Positions 15,628 to 25,387 are shown, counted from the stretch's first letter. The stretch is 64,000 nt of DNA from Nitrospira sp. (GCA_030653545.1 JAURZE010000038.1:1-64000); one strand, 5' to 3'. The notes: generated by a model from the sequence alone, not told the origin. Numbers and translations: made by a program.

Positions 15628-15659
15628 GGAAAGCAGCTTCCGGCAATCGGCATTACATC

Positions 15660-16463
15660 ATGGAACTTACAGAACTTCAGATCCAACGTTATAGCCGCCA
15701 CATCATCTTGAATGAAGTGGGTGGCAAAGGGCAAAAGAAGCTCTCACAAGCGAAAGTCTTGCTGATCGGGGCAGGAGGCCTCGGCTCACCAGCCGGACTG
15801 TACCTGGCTGCTGCGGGCATCGGGACGATCGGATTGGTCGATGGCGATGTCGTCGACCTCTCCAATCTCCAGCGACAGATTATGCACTCGACTGCCACGG
15901 TCGGGATGCCCAAGGTCGAGTCCGGCAAAAAGACGCTGACGGCGATCAACCCTGAGATCACGGTCAACGCCTATCACCAGTTGGTCGACGCCGACAATAT
16001 TCTTCCGCTCATCTCGCAATACGATATCGTCCTGGATGGCTCGGATAATTTCTCGACCCGGTTCCTGGTGAACGACGCCTGCTTCTTCGCCAAGAAGACG
16101 TTGATCTCGGCCAGCATGTTCCGATTTGAAGGCCAACTTACGACCATCAAGCCGCACGCAGGCTACCCCTGCTATCGCTGCCTCTATCCTGAGCCACCCC
16201 CGGCCGGGCTGGTTCCCAACTGCCAGGAAGCCGGAGTACTCGGTGTGCTCGCCGGCACAATGGGGATTCTGCAGGCATCCGAAGCCATCAAGGAAGTCCT
16301 GGGTATCGGCGACACTATCGCCGACAAACTCGTGATCTACGATGCGCTCGACATGAAGTTCCGTAAGGTCAGCCGTCCGAAAGATCCGGCCTGCCCTCTC
16401 TGTGGACCCAATCCGAAGATCAAGGATCTCGGGATGGATTATGCTGTCAGCTGCACCATCTAG
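15660..16463 (+). CDS. moeB: E1-like sulfur carrier adenylyltransferase (MoeB/ThiF family), copy 2
   Basis: A 267-residue protein starting MELTELQIQRYSRHIILNEVG. GAGGLGS at 37-43 binds ATP; Cys171/Cys174 and Cys245/Cys248 form the zinc site; Cys188 lies in NCQEAGVLG. It is closely related to the copy at 13022. Its place between the MoaD-like carrier with NIL protein and the JAMM protease suggests that it activates the MoaD-like carrier. It has no rhodanese domain, so sulfur must come from another protein or from sulfide. Confidence 0.88.
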   Translation: MELTELQIQRYSRHIILNEVGGKGQKKLSQAKVLLIGAGGLGSPAGLYLAAAGIGTIGLVDGDVVDLSNLQRQIMHSTATVGMPKVESGKKTLTAINPEITVNAYHQLVDADNILPLISQYDIVLDGSDNFSTRFLVNDACFFAKKTLISASMFRFEGQLTTIKPHAGYPCYRCLYPEPPPAGLVPNCQEAGVLGVLAGTMGILQASEAIKEVLGIGDTIADKLVIYDALDMKFRKVSRPKDPACPLCGPNPKIKDLGMDYAVSCTI

Positions 16464-16471
16464 TAACTATC

Positions 16472-16981
16472 GTGGCTGATCTGATCATTCCCCAGCCCAT
16501 TCTCGATGACATGGTCGCCCATGCGAAGGAGCTCGCGCCCTACGAGTGCTGCGGATTGCTCGCAGGGACAGGAAACACCGTCACCAAGATCTATCGCATC
16601 AAGAATGTCGTCGCCCTGGAGGGTGCCCAACAACTTGCCTCATTCGATCCGGCAAAAGTCGCACATCTGGCACGCCTCAGCCCAGCTGAACGGGCCGAGA
16701 TCGCCTTTGTGATGGATGCTCAGGACCTGGCCCTCGCGCAAAAAGATATGCGACGCAGCGGCCACACCCTCCAAGTCGTCTACCATTCGCATCCGCACGA
16801 TCCGGCTCGCCCTTCGGTCACCGACATCAAGATCGCCACCGACTACGAAGATTACTGGGGCAAGATCAATCTCCCCGTCCCTGCCTATCTTCTCGTCTCC
16901 CTAATGCACCAGACGCCCGACATCCGCGCCTACTGGATCAAGGGCGGCGTGGTGTCTCCGGCTCAGATCGCCGTAGAGTAG
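16472..16981 (+). CDS. mec: JAMM/M67 metallopeptidase (Mec+-like)
   Basis: A 169-residue zinc protease. The JAMM motif is complete: Glu25 (YECCG), then His105-Ser-His107, seven residues, Ser115 and Asp118 (HxHx7SxxD). In M. tuberculosis Mec+ cuts the CysO-cysteine adduct to release cysteine; in Wolinella a relative removes an extra residue from a carrier. Here both jobs are possible because one carrier ends GGGR and the other GG. The start is GTG at 16472, eight bases after the E1 gene, without a clear ribosome binding site. Confidence 0.88.
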   Translation: MADLIIPQPILDDMVAHAKELAPYECCGLLAGTGNTVTKIYRIKNVVALEGAQQLASFDPAKVAHLARLSPAERAEIAFVMDAQDLALAQKDMRRSGHTLQVVYHSHPHDPARPSVTDIKIATDYEDYWGKINLPVPAYLLVSLMHQTPDIRAYWIKGGVVSPAQIAVE

Positions 16982-17083
16982 TTCACTCGCCGCTCAATCC
17001 CACTCTGAATTTCATATTTCCCTTCTTCCATTTTCAATGCGATAATGTCGCCATCATCGACCTCATTAGAAGGAGCAATCGTC

Positions 17084-17410
17084 ATGGCATTCATCCGTAC
17101 GATACTTCTCGCTGCCGCCCTCCTCATCATCGTGACCGGTCAGAGCCTGGCTGAAGACAAGAGCTACTACAGCCCCGTCATTACTATCGATACTGAAAAC
17201 CATCGTGTGCTGATTTCAAAGCTTGGTGGGGTATTCTATATCGACGTCCCGGAGGTTGCGCGGCCCCATATGGAGAAGCTGCCGGTTTCCGGCCTGGTCG
17301 ATTTCGTCGTGGAAATGCGCGGCGAAGGAGAGATGCCCGTGATCAAAACCTGGAAGGTGAAATCAGGCGAATCCACCTGCATGTTCTTCAACGGGAAAGA
17401 GTGCAAGTAA
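17084..17410 (+). CDS. Hypothetical periplasmic protein
   Basis: A 108-residue protein with a signal peptide (FIRTILLAAALLIIVTGQSLAE) and a mature beta-rich region (SYYSPVITIDTENHRVLISKLGGVFYIDVPE). It ends with a Cys pair (STCMFFNGKECK) that could form a disulfide. No family is recognised. GAAGGAG lies ahead of the ATG at 17084, which supports this start over an earlier one. Confidence 0.65.
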   Translation: MAFIRTILLAAALLIIVTGQSLAEDKSYYSPVITIDTENHRVLISKLGGVFYIDVPEVARPHMEKLPVSGLVDFVVEMRGEGEMPVIKTWKVKSGESTCMFFNGKECK

Positions 17411-17432
17411 CGAGTACCCGCTTACGTTCTGC

Positions 17433-17642
17433 CTACTCCGAACTGCCCAGCATATCGTCAATCAGGGGGCGATTGATGTCGGTGCAGCCCAGGCAGATGG
17501 TATCGAACAGGGACTCGTGATCTGCGACAAAATTCCTCGCGTCCGGCAGCTTCTCGGCATACACCTGATCGTAACAGGTCTCACAGAGCATCATGAGCCC
17601 CCGCGAGACGGAGACGGTTTTCCGGCCTGCGCTTCCCGCCAT
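17433..17642 (-). CDS. Small zinc-ribbon-like protein, 69 aa
   Basis: A small protein with two CxxC pairs (LCETCYDQVY and ICLGCTDINRP) spaced about 30 residues apart, likely binding one zinc ion. Function unknown. The exact start is uncertain: ATG at 17642 is chosen because it falls just before the end of the next upstream gene, and an earlier frame would overlap it strongly. Probably co-transcribed with the 17839 gene, which also encodes a CxxC protein. Confidence 0.5.
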   Translation of the reverse strand: MAGSAGRKTVSVSRGLMMLCETCYDQVYAEKLPDARNFVADHESLFDTICLGCTDINRPLIDDMLGSSE

Positions 17643-17644
17643 AA

Positions 17645-17839
17645 CTACACCGATCCCTTCTGTCGTGCGATCCAAAAGTCTTCCGGTTCCAGGTCGATGC
17701 CGCAGGTCGCGCACTCATACACCGACTGCCCTTCCGGCAGTTGGATTTCCGTGCGAATAATGCGGCCTCGACACACATGATAGAAACGCCCTCTGGCGTC
17801 CTCATCATCCAGCGGATCACTTTCGTATATCAGCACCAT
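17645..17839 (-). CDS. Small hypothetical protein with a CxxC motif, 64 aa
   Basis: Starts MVLIYESDPLDDEDARGRFYHVCRGRIIRTEIQLPEG and ends with CATCGIDLEPEDFWIARQKGSV. The single CxxC plus an upstream Cys could bind a metal. No family is recognised. Its stop lies only two bases before the ATG of the second small zinc protein, so the two are expressed together. Confidence 0.5.
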   Translation of the reverse strand: MVLIYESDPLDDEDARGRFYHVCRGRIIRTEIQLPEGQSVYECATCGIDLEPEDFWIARQKGSV

Positions 17840-17923
17840 AGTTGTATGACGTCCTTGTGATTCGTGAGGGGAAGTATACTGACCTGCGATCGATGGCCGC
17901 AACCATTCAGAAGCCCATCCCTA

Positions 17924-19648
17924 TTACACCTGAAATTGCGCCTCGTACAGGCGTGAGTAGACGCCTCCGCGAGTGATCAAGACCTCATGCGTACCTTCTT
18001 CGACCACCCGCCCGTGCTCGACCACAATAATACGATCGACCTCATTGATGGTCGATAGCCGGTGCGCAATGATGATCGTGGTCCGGCCTTTGGTAAGTTC
18101 ATTCAAGGCCTCACGGATCTTGACTTCGGTCTCCGTGTCGATATTGGAGGTCGCCTCATCGAACATCACGATCGGAGGATCTTTAAGCAGGACACGCGCA
18201 ATCGACACCCGCTGCCGCTGCCCGACCGATAGTTTCACACCACGCTCCCCGATCCAGGTGTCGTACCCTTCAGGAAGCTTCACGATGAACTCATGGGCGC
18301 GGGCTGCTTTGGCAGCCGCTTCAATGGCTTCCTGTCCTGCCGAGAGATCGCCATAGAGAATATTTTCCTTGACCGTTCCGTTGAAGAGGAACGGCTCTTG
18401 CTGCACGAGACCGATCTGATTCCGTAGAAACGCCAGCGGCATACGCCGGATATCCACATCATCGATCGTAATCGACCCGCCGGTAACATCGTAGAATCGA
18501 TTCAGCAACTTCAGCGTGGTGCTCTTTCCTGCTCCGCTGGGCCCCACCAGCGCCACCCGTTCGCCGGCTCGCACGGCAATGCTGACATCCTTCAGAATAG
18601 GCGCGTCGCTGCGATAGTGAAATTGCACATGATCGAAGATCACGGCCCCGGTACAGCGGGCCACCGGCGCTTGAACGCCTGGCTCGTCACGCACATCCGG
18701 CACGATATCGAGGACATCGAACACCCGTTCGCTCGCCGCCAGCGCGTGCTGCAGCATGTGGTTGACGGAATGAATCTGGTTGATCGGCACATAAAACAGG
18801 GCCAGATACGACGTGAACATGACGAGCTCACCGACCGACAGATGCTTGGCCAACACCTCGGCCGTCCCGAACCACAAGACCAGTGCGCCGCCAAGGCTCC
18901 CGATCAACATCATCCCGGGTGAGTAATAGGACCAGAGATACATGGCCTTCAAGGTGTCCTTCCGGCATTGATCGCTCTTGCGGCCGAATCGATCCTGCTC
19001 AAAGGGTTGGCGGTTGAATCCCATGGTCTCCCGAATACCGGCCAGCGAATCTTGCAACAGCGCATTCAACTCTGCCGCGCCCTTCCGAATCTCACGGTAA
19101 TACCCGTGGACGCGCTTCGTGAAGAGTGCCGCCCCGACGATCAAAATCGGGATGGGCAACAGCGCCAACAGGGCTAACTTCCAGTTCAGCCAGAACAAGA
19201 CCACCATGATTCCGATCAGGGTCAGCCCGGCGGTAATGATTTCTTCCAGTCCGTCGACGAAGATCCGCTGCATATGCTCAGTATCATTCAACACCCGCGA
19301 CATGATCTCGCCGGTTGGACGATTTTCAAAAAAGCTGATGGAGAGGCGCTGCAAGGCGGCAAAGACCTGCACGTGCAGATCGTGCACGACCTGCTGTTCC
19401 AAGGAATTATTGAGGCGGATGCGCATCGAGCTGCAGAGGTTGCGCATGAGGTAGGATCCGGCCAAACCCACGAAGACCCATGTCAGGAGCTCGACCCGGT
19501 TCGCCTGAATGACATCGTCGATCAGAATCTTGATGAGCCACGGGGGAACGAGTTCAAATGCCGTCGTCAGGCCGGCAAACAGGAAGGTCCCCAGCACCAT
19601 AAGGCGATAGGGCCGGAGATATTGAAGCACGCGAAGCAGGGTTTTCAC
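17924..19648 (-). CDS. msbA: ABC exporter, MsbA-like (fused membrane and ATPase domains)
   Basis: A 574-residue half-transporter. Residues 1-320 hold six membrane segments (ABC_membrane); residues 335-574 hold the ATPase with Walker A GPSGAGKST, signature LSVGQ (Ser-Val replacing the usual Ser-Gly), Walker B IVMFDEATS and the H-loop AHRLST. Two copies should form a homodimeric exporter. MsbA-type proteins flip lipid A, but lipid or peptide export cannot be separated by sequence alone. It follows def on the same strand after 24 bases. Confidence 0.85.
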   Translation of the reverse strand: MKTLLRVLQYLRPYRLMVLGTFLFAGLTTAFELVPPWLIKILIDDVIQANRVELLTWVFVGLAGSYLMRNLCSSMRIRLNNSLEQQVVHDLHVQVFAALQRLSISFFENRPTGEIMSRVLNDTEHMQRIFVDGLEEIITAGLTLIGIMVVLFWLNWKLALLALLPIPILIVGAALFTKRVHGYYREIRKGAAELNALLQDSLAGIRETMGFNRQPFEQDRFGRKSDQCRKDTLKAMYLWSYYSPGMMLIGSLGGALVLWFGTAEVLAKHLSVGELVMFTSYLALFYVPINQIHSVNHMLQHALAASERVFDVLDIVPDVRDEPGVQAPVARCTGAVIFDHVQFHYRSDAPILKDVSIAVRAGERVALVGPSGAGKSTTLKLLNRFYDVTGGSITIDDVDIRRMPLAFLRNQIGLVQQEPFLFNGTVKENILYGDLSAGQEAIEAAAKAARAHEFIVKLPEGYDTWIGERGVKLSVGQRQRVSIARVLLKDPPIVMFDEATSNIDTETEVKIREALNELTKGRTTIIIAHRLSTINEVDRIIVVEHGRVVEEGTHEVLITRGGVYSRLYEAQFQV

Positions 19649-19672
19649 AGGGGCAGGTTACATCCCGACTCG

Positions 19673-20197
19673 TCAGATGACGGCGGCGGGATCTTTCTTC
19701 CAATACTGGTCGAATTCGGCCAGTTGCGTCAGCGTCGACATGTCCGTCATCCGATCGATGAACAACTTCCCGATCAAATGATCCATCTCATGCTGAATAC
19801 ACACGGCAAACAGGCCGGTGGCCTCGAAATCCAGCGCCTTGCCCTGTCGATCAAGAGCCTTGACGCGAATCAAGGAAGGACGAGTGACCTTTCCCCGCAA
19901 GCCATCCACGCTCAGGCAGCCTTCCCAATTTTCCACTTGCTGGGGTCCGTAGAACGCGATCGACGGATTGACCAGCACGGTTTCGGGAAAGTCGCCCTCG
20001 CAGGCCATTACCACTAACTGCACAGATCGGGACACTTGCGGAGCGGCCAGCCCAATGCCCGGCTCGTCGTACATCGTCTCCAGCATGTCGTCGATCAAGC
20101 GTTGAATATCGAGCGACTTGATCTGACGCGGACCGATGGGATCAGCCTGCCGACGCAGAATGGGATTGCCAAGCTTCGCTATTTTCAAAATCGCCAT
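19673..20197 (-). CDS. def: Peptide deformylase
   Basis: A 174-residue metalloenzyme with all three motifs: G47-I-G-L-A-A-P-Q54, E92-G-C-L-S96 and H136-E-M-D-H140. Cys94, His136 and His140 bind the catalytic Fe2+. It removes the formyl group from nascent proteins in the cytoplasm. The start MAILKIAKLGNPILR is the normal N-terminus; an upstream start would add only five residues. It sits between a HEAT-repeat gene and the ABC exporter. Confidence 0.93.
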   Translation of the reverse strand: MAILKIAKLGNPILRRQADPIGPRQIKSLDIQRLIDDMLETMYDEPGIGLAAPQVSRSVQLVVMACEGDFPETVLVNPSIAFYGPQQVENWEGCLSVDGLRGKVTRPSLIRVKALDRQGKALDFEATGLFAVCIQHEMDHLIGKLFIDRMTDMSTLTQLAEFDQYWKKDPAAVI

Positions 20198-20289
20198 ACG
20201 AATGACACTCACTGTCTACAAATTTACATCGCGTATAGGTACCACAGGCCGGTTTTGGCCTGCAACCCACCGGCCTCGGCACGTCGCGA

Positions 20290-21081
20290 TCAGGAACTTT
20301 TCCCGGCTCGACGTGGCTCAGGAATCTCAAACGCATCCTTATTCGAAGCCCACCACTCCACCCACTCACTCACCCAGGCCTGCCGATCCTGCTTCGTCGA
20401 CGTATCCCAATCATGAAACTCGGTTTCATGACGGGTCACAATCCAGAGGGAATGCAACGCCGACATCGCCACGAAACGTTCATCGTCGGTGATCATGGGG
20501 ATCAGCGTGGGAATCACCGCTTTAAGCCTGACGTAACGCGATTCAAACGCCGCCGCCTTCCGCACTGAGGGATTCTGATCCTTCGACATCACCTCGATCG
20601 CCTCAGGCGTTTTCGCCGCATCGAGTCGAATCGCCACACGCAGGGCATGCTCGCGGACGCGCGGGAGTTCGTTCGGATCTTTGGCTGCCTGAAGCAATGC
20701 CGGCACGCCGGACACCCCTTTCATCATCGACAGCGTCTCGATCGTGTTGTAGCGAATTCTCGGGCTCGGCATCGTCAGCCCTTTGACCAACGCCGGAACC
20801 GACGGCTCTCCTAAATGCACGAACTCCCCCATGGCCCAAAACTCCTGCTTTCCTTCCAACAAGGGAAGCAACGCTTCAGCCCGGGTCATTTCCTCGGGGG
20901 TCAGAGGATTCGTATTCGGCGGCACAGACACATCAGGCACATCCTGTTGCTTCGGCGGCGCCTCATAGGGAATTTGGACAAGCACGATAGGATTCTTGGC
21001 GCCTGCCCAGAGGTCTACCGGCAACCCGGCGCCAATGGCCAGCGCACACACACCAACTACGATCACAAGACGTCTGCTCAT
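20290..21081 (-). CDS. HEAT-repeat periplasmic protein
   Basis: A 263-residue protein with a signal peptide (RRLVIVVGVCALAIGAGLPVDLWAG) and several HEAT-like helical repeats (GEPSVPALVKGLTMPSPRIRYNTIETLSMM, GVPALLQAAKDPNELPRVREHALRVAIRL, NPSVRKAAAFESRYV). Such repeats form protein-binding scaffolds. It follows the RND pump gene by 25 bases on the same strand, so it may be part of the efflux transcript. The ATG at 21081 keeps the signal peptide intact. Confidence 0.75.
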   Translation of the reverse strand: MSRRLVIVVGVCALAIGAGLPVDLWAGAKNPIVLVQIPYEAPPKQQDVPDVSVPPNTNPLTPEEMTRAEALLPLLEGKQEFWAMGEFVHLGEPSVPALVKGLTMPSPRIRYNTIETLSMMKGVSGVPALLQAAKDPNELPRVREHALRVAIRLDAAKTPEAIEVMSKDQNPSVRKAAAFESRYVRLKAVIPTLIPMITDDERFVAMSALHSLWIVTRHETEFHDWDTSTKQDRQAWVSEWVEWWASNKDAFEIPEPRRAGKSS

Positions 21082-21106
21082 TGTCACAAGTCTCCTCCCC
21101 GAGTCG

Positions 21107-24100
21107 TTACTGTGGTTCTTGCTCGATGATGCCCTCACGGCGATGGGCGAGCTCATATAATACCGGCAACACGACCAAAATCAAAAAGGCCGCCGTCAAC
21201 ATGCCGCCGACCACCACACGAGCCAGCGGCTTTTGCGCTTGCGACCCAATCCCGGTCGCCAGCGCCGCGGGCAACAATCCAATGGCCGCCCCCAACGTCG
21301 CCATCAGGATCGGCCGCATCTGCACGTCAGCGCCCTTCCGGACAGCCTCACGAAGACTCAGCCCCGCTTGGCGGAATTCTTCGATTCGCGATATCAGCAG
21401 AACCCCGCCAAGAATCGCGACACCCAATGTCGAGATCACGCCGACGGCCGCCGAAATACTAAAATGCGTATCGGTCAACACCAGTGACAGGACCCCTCCG
21501 ACCAAGGCAAACGGAACCGTCGCCAGAACCAACAATGCGTTCTTGAGTGAATCGAACGTGGTGTAGAGGAGGAACAATATAATCACCAAGCTGATCGGCA
21601 CCACCTTCGCGAGACGATGCTGCTCATCCTTTAATTGATCGTATTGGCCGGCCCACTCCATGCGATAGCGCTCAGGCAGGACGATCTGCTTGGTCATCAA
21701 CGCCTGCGCCTCTTCCACCGTGCTTTGGAGATCCCGATCCCGCACACTGAACTTGATCGGGATATAGCGCTCATTGTTCTCCCGATAAATAATAAAGGCT
21801 CCGGTTTGCGTCGTGATGCTCGCCACTTGCTTCAGCGGCACTCTGGCACCGCCCGGCGTACTTACCAGAATGTTTCCGATGGCCTCGATATCCTGGCGGA
21901 ACTCAGGCAGGAATCGAACAACAAGGTCGAACAGCCGCTCTCCTTCATACACCTGCGTGACAGCCTGTCCCCCGACGGCTGCCTGCACCACCGCGTTTAC
22001 ATCCGCCACCTGCAAACCGTAGCGGGCACTGGCTTCACGATCCACTTGAATCAGCAGATTCGGCTGGCCCACCAGACGAAAGATGCCAAGGTCTTTGACA
22101 CCTTGCACCCCTTGCATCACCCGCTCGATCTCCCCGGCCTTGGCCTCCATTGTTTTGAGATCCGTCCCGAACAGTTTGATGGAGTTTTCGCCTTTGACAC
22201 CGGACATCGCCTCTTCGACGTTATCCTGAATGACCTGCGAGAAATTGAAAATCACGCCGGGAATATCTTTCAATCGTCCTTCAATTTCCTCAATCAGCTG
22301 ATCCTTGCTGAGCCCCTGCCGCCACTCTTCCTGGGGCTTCAGATTCGCCAGAAACTCCGCGTTGAAGAAACTCGTTGGATCGGTTCCGTCGTCCGGGCGC
22401 CCGAGTTGAGACACAATCGTCGACACTTCCGGAGAATCCCGGAACATGCGGCGTATGTCGCTGGTCAACCGCGCCGCCTGATCGAACGAGATATCGACCG
22501 GCATGGTCGCCCGCACCCAGAGATTCCCTTCCTCCAGCGCCGGCATGAATTCTCCACCCAGAAACCGCAATGCCACCATCGTGACCAGCAATGATCCGCC
22601 AGCAAACCCGAGGACTGTGGCGCGATGATTCAACGCCCACTCCAGCGTCGCGGAATAGGTGCGCCGAATGCCGCGCACCACGATCGTATCGTCTTCGCTG
22701 ATCTTCCCTTTCAGCAGGAACGAACACAGCACAGGCGCGAGCGTGAAGGCCATCAACAGGGCGCCGACAAGGGCAAACCCATAGGTGATCGACATGGGCG
22801 CGAAGATCTTCCCCGGCACCCCCGTCATCGTGAAGAGCGGAATAAACGCCACCACGATAATCGTCGTGGAATAGAAAATAGGCTGTCCGACCTGCCGGGC
22901 GGCCCGCACGATCTGCTGATGCACCGTCAGCCCCGGCGTCTTCGAGTGGGCTAAGTGGAAGAAGATGCTCTCGACCATAATCAATGTCGCATCGACAATA
23001 ATGCCGAAATCAATGGAACCGAGGGAGATGAGGTTCGCTGACTGGCCGATCAGAATCATCATCGTGAACGTGAACAGCAGAGACATCGGGATCGTGAGCG
23101 CGACGATCAGCGCGGCGCGGAAGTGTCCGAGAAAGACCACGAGAATGACAAAAACGAGCACCATCCCGCTGATCAGAATGTCCAACACCGTTTCCACGGT
23201 CGTATGGATCAGGTTCGTCCGGTCATAGAAGGTCTTGATCTTGATCCCTTCCGGCAGTTTCCAGCCATTGAGGTCGTCCACCTTTGCACGAACCTGATCC
23301 AGCACGGAAAGTGCTTTATACCCGCGTTGGAGGAGGACAACACCCTCGACAACATCGTCCCGATCATCGATCCCGACTTTCCCCAGGCGCACTTGATGGC
23401 CCACCGAGACCTTGCCAAGCGTATTCACAAAAATCGGAGTGCCATCCTTCTCCGCCACCATCACGTTCTCGATATCCTGAATATCATTGATCAGGCCCAA
23501 GCCACGGATGTTGTAGCTCTGCGCTCCGATCGTCAGATAGTTCCCGCCGACGTTGGCATTGCTGTTGGTCAAGGCCGTCATGACCTGAGAGAGGCTGACC
23601 CCGTAACTAATTAATTTTCCCGGATCGATGTCGACGTGATATTCCTTCGTCGTCCCGCCGAAGGTCGTCACATCAATGACGCCAGGCACCCGCTTGAACT
23701 CGCGCCGGACCTGCCAGTCTTGAATCGTTTTGAGATCGGTGAGACTTGTGCCCTTGTCGCTGGTCAGTTCATATCGGTAGATTTCGGCGATCGCCCACCA
23801 AGGCGATAGTTCCGGCTTCACATTTTGCGGCAAGTCTACCGATCCAAGCCGGTTGAGCACTTCCTGCCGATCTCTAAAGAAGTCGGTATTGAAGTCGAAG
23901 TAGATCTTGATATCACTGAGGCCGAAGATCGACAGCGAGCGAATATCGGTCAGACCAGGCATGCCGGTCAGTGCCACTTCAATTGGGATGGTGATTTGTC
24001 GCTCCATTTCCTCCGCCGACCAACCAGGATTCTGGGTGATCAGTTCCACCATGGGCGGGGACGGATCGGGATAGGCGACGATGTCGAGGAGGTGGAAGGC

Positions 24101-24187
24101 GTAGAGCCCGCCGAACAGCAGCATGAACCCCAGCGCGCACAACAGGAATCGCTGCACCAGCGAAATTTCAACCAGCCGTGCAATCAT
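21107..24187 (-). CDS. czcA: Heavy-metal RND efflux pump, inner-membrane subunit (CusA/CzcA family)
   Basis: A 1026-residue RND protein. The heavy-metal signature in the fourth membrane segment, SIDFGIIVDATLIMVES, keeps both Asp residues and the Glu that carry protons in CzcA. Two large periplasmic loops with VDREASARYGLQVADVN and a C-terminal set of membrane segments complete the pump. Substrate could be Co, Zn, Cd, Ni, Cu or Ag; the sequence alone does not decide it. It works with the adaptor (24236) and outer-membrane channel (25384) upstream. Confidence 0.9.
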   Translation of the reverse strand: MIARLVEISLVQRFLLCALGFMLLFGGLYAFHLLDIVAYPDPSPPMVELITQNPGWSAEEMERQITIPIEVALTGMPGLTDIRSLSIFGLSDIKIYFDFNTDFFRDRQEVLNRLGSVDLPQNVKPELSPWWAIAEIYRYELTSDKGTSLTDLKTIQDWQVRREFKRVPGVIDVTTFGGTTKEYHVDIDPGKLISYGVSLSQVMTALTNSNANVGGNYLTIGAQSYNIRGLGLINDIQDIENVMVAEKDGTPIFVNTLGKVSVGHQVRLGKVGIDDRDDVVEGVVLLQRGYKALSVLDQVRAKVDDLNGWKLPEGIKIKTFYDRTNLIHTTVETVLDILISGMVLVFVILVVFLGHFRAALIVALTIPMSLLFTFTMMILIGQSANLISLGSIDFGIIVDATLIMVESIFFHLAHSKTPGLTVHQQIVRAARQVGQPIFYSTTIIVVAFIPLFTMTGVPGKIFAPMSITYGFALVGALLMAFTLAPVLCSFLLKGKISEDDTIVVRGIRRTYSATLEWALNHRATVLGFAGGSLLVTMVALRFLGGEFMPALEEGNLWVRATMPVDISFDQAARLTSDIRRMFRDSPEVSTIVSQLGRPDDGTDPTSFFNAEFLANLKPQEEWRQGLSKDQLIEEIEGRLKDIPGVIFNFSQVIQDNVEEAMSGVKGENSIKLFGTDLKTMEAKAGEIERVMQGVQGVKDLGIFRLVGQPNLLIQVDREASARYGLQVADVNAVVQAAVGGQAVTQVYEGERLFDLVVRFLPEFRQDIEAIGNILVSTPGGARVPLKQVASITTQTGAFIIYRENNERYIPIKFSVRDRDLQSTVEEAQALMTKQIVLPERYRMEWAGQYDQLKDEQHRLAKVVPISLVIILFLLYTTFDSLKNALLVLATVPFALVGGVLSLVLTDTHFSISAAVGVISTLGVAILGGVLLISRIEEFRQAGLSLREAVRKGADVQMRPILMATLGAAIGLLPAALATGIGSQAQKPLARVVVGGMLTAAFLILVVLPVLYELAHRREGIIEQEPQ

Positions 24188-24235
24188 GGAGCAATGGAAC
24201 TCTGATGCGATGCGGAAAGGTGCGCGCTCACGCGG

Positions 24236-25387
24236 TTATGTCCCTTTGACTTCTTGCCCCTTGATCAGGACGGCCCCCTTAATCACGATTCGTTGGCCCC
24301 GGGTCAGCCCTTCCAACACACGAACCTGATCCATGGAAATATTCGAGATCTTGACTTCGCGTTTCACATAACGATTCGGCTCTTCCACCACATAGACGAA
24401 TTGCTTCCCGTCAGCTTCGAGCACGGCCTCGCGGGGAACCACAATAAACGGCGTGGCATCGCCGACATCGAGATGGAGCCGGGCAAACATCTCCGGTTTC
24501 AGCTTGTGCGGATCGTTATTCACCCAGGCCCGGACTTTAATTGTGCGTGTGGCCGGATCGACCACGTCACCGATAGCGGCCAGAGTGGCAGGGAAGTCGA
24601 CACCGGGATAGGCTTCCACCGTCACCTTGGCAAACTGCCCTTCCTTCACAAGCGCCAGATCGCGCTCATATAAGTCGGCGAGTACTTGAAGCATGTCTAG
24701 GTCCGCCACGGTAAACAGCACTTGCGACGGATCGCCCCCGACCGACTGGCCCGGCGTCACCGCTCGCTCGACCACAATTCCAGTCAACGGGCTCTTCATC
24801 TCGAAGCGGGAGGTAATTTTCTGTTTATCCAGCGGCTTCGTCAGCTCATCGGCCGGGACACGCAGAGAGAGCAGCCGCTCTTTCGCCCGGCGGAATTCCG
24901 CCCGGGCTTTGACCAGTTCATTCTCGGCCTGCTTCAAATCTTTGAGGGGCATCGCCTTGTTCTCGTACAGATCCTTGGCCAGATCTTGCGCGCGCGTGGC
25001 GTACTGGAGTTCGGAATCTTCCTTCACATACTCCGAATAGGCCTGTGCGATATCCGGGCTATCGACGATGAGCAACACATCACCCGCCTTCACCCGATCC
25101 CCAAGATGCGCCCGCACTTCAACGACGCGGCCCTGTAACGGGGAGGAAATCTTGGAATATCGATCTTCTCCGTAGGCTACCTTCCCCGACAGTGTCAGCG
25201 CCTGGTGCGACGGACTGAATTCCACTACCGCCGTTTCGACCCGCGGTTGCGATGCTGCAGGAGCCGGAGCGGTCTTCGCGAGCGGGGCCGTGACCGAATC
25301 AGATGGCGAGGGTTGGTCGGATTTCCCACAGCCCGAGAGGATAAGGAGCGCCAGCGCGATGGCCAGCGGCGCCAATTGAGCACTCAT
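24236..25387 (-). CDS. czcB: RND efflux periplasmic adaptor (CusB/CzcB family)
   Basis: A 383-residue membrane fusion protein with an N-terminal lipoprotein signal (ALALLILSGC at about residues 11-20), a lipoyl-like barrel (KISSPLQGRVVEVRAHLGDRVKAGDVLLIVDSPDIAQAYSEY), a coiled-coil hairpin (residues about 100-160) and a second half-lipoyl (MKSPLTGIVVERAVTPGQSVGGD). It links the inner and outer membrane parts of the pump. There is no N-terminal metal-binding His or Met cluster. Its start overlaps the stop of the outer-membrane gene. Confidence 0.9.
   Translation of the reverse strand: MSAQLAPLAIALALLILSGCGKSDQPSPSDSVTAPLAKTAPAPAASQPRVETAVVEFSPSHQALTLSGKVAYGEDRYSKISSPLQGRVVEVRAHLGDRVKAGDVLLIVDSPDIAQAYSEYVKEDSELQYATRAQDLAKDLYENKAMPLKDLKQAENELVKARAEFRRAKERLLSLRVPADELTKPLDKQKITSRFEMKSPLTGIVVERAVTPGQSVGGDPSQVLFTVADLDMLQVLADLYERDLALVKEGQFAKVTVEAYPGVDFPATLAAIGDVVDPATRTIKVRAWVNNDPHKLKPEMFARLHLDVGDATPFIVVPREAVLEADGKQFVYVVEEPNRYVKREVKISNISMDQVRVLEGLTRGQRIVIKGAVLIKGQEVKGT

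Noticed and set aside
21635-22594. A 319-codon open frame on the plus strand inside the RND pump gene
   Set aside because: It is a shadow of the strongly conserved czcA-like gene on the minus strand; no start signal or domain supports it.
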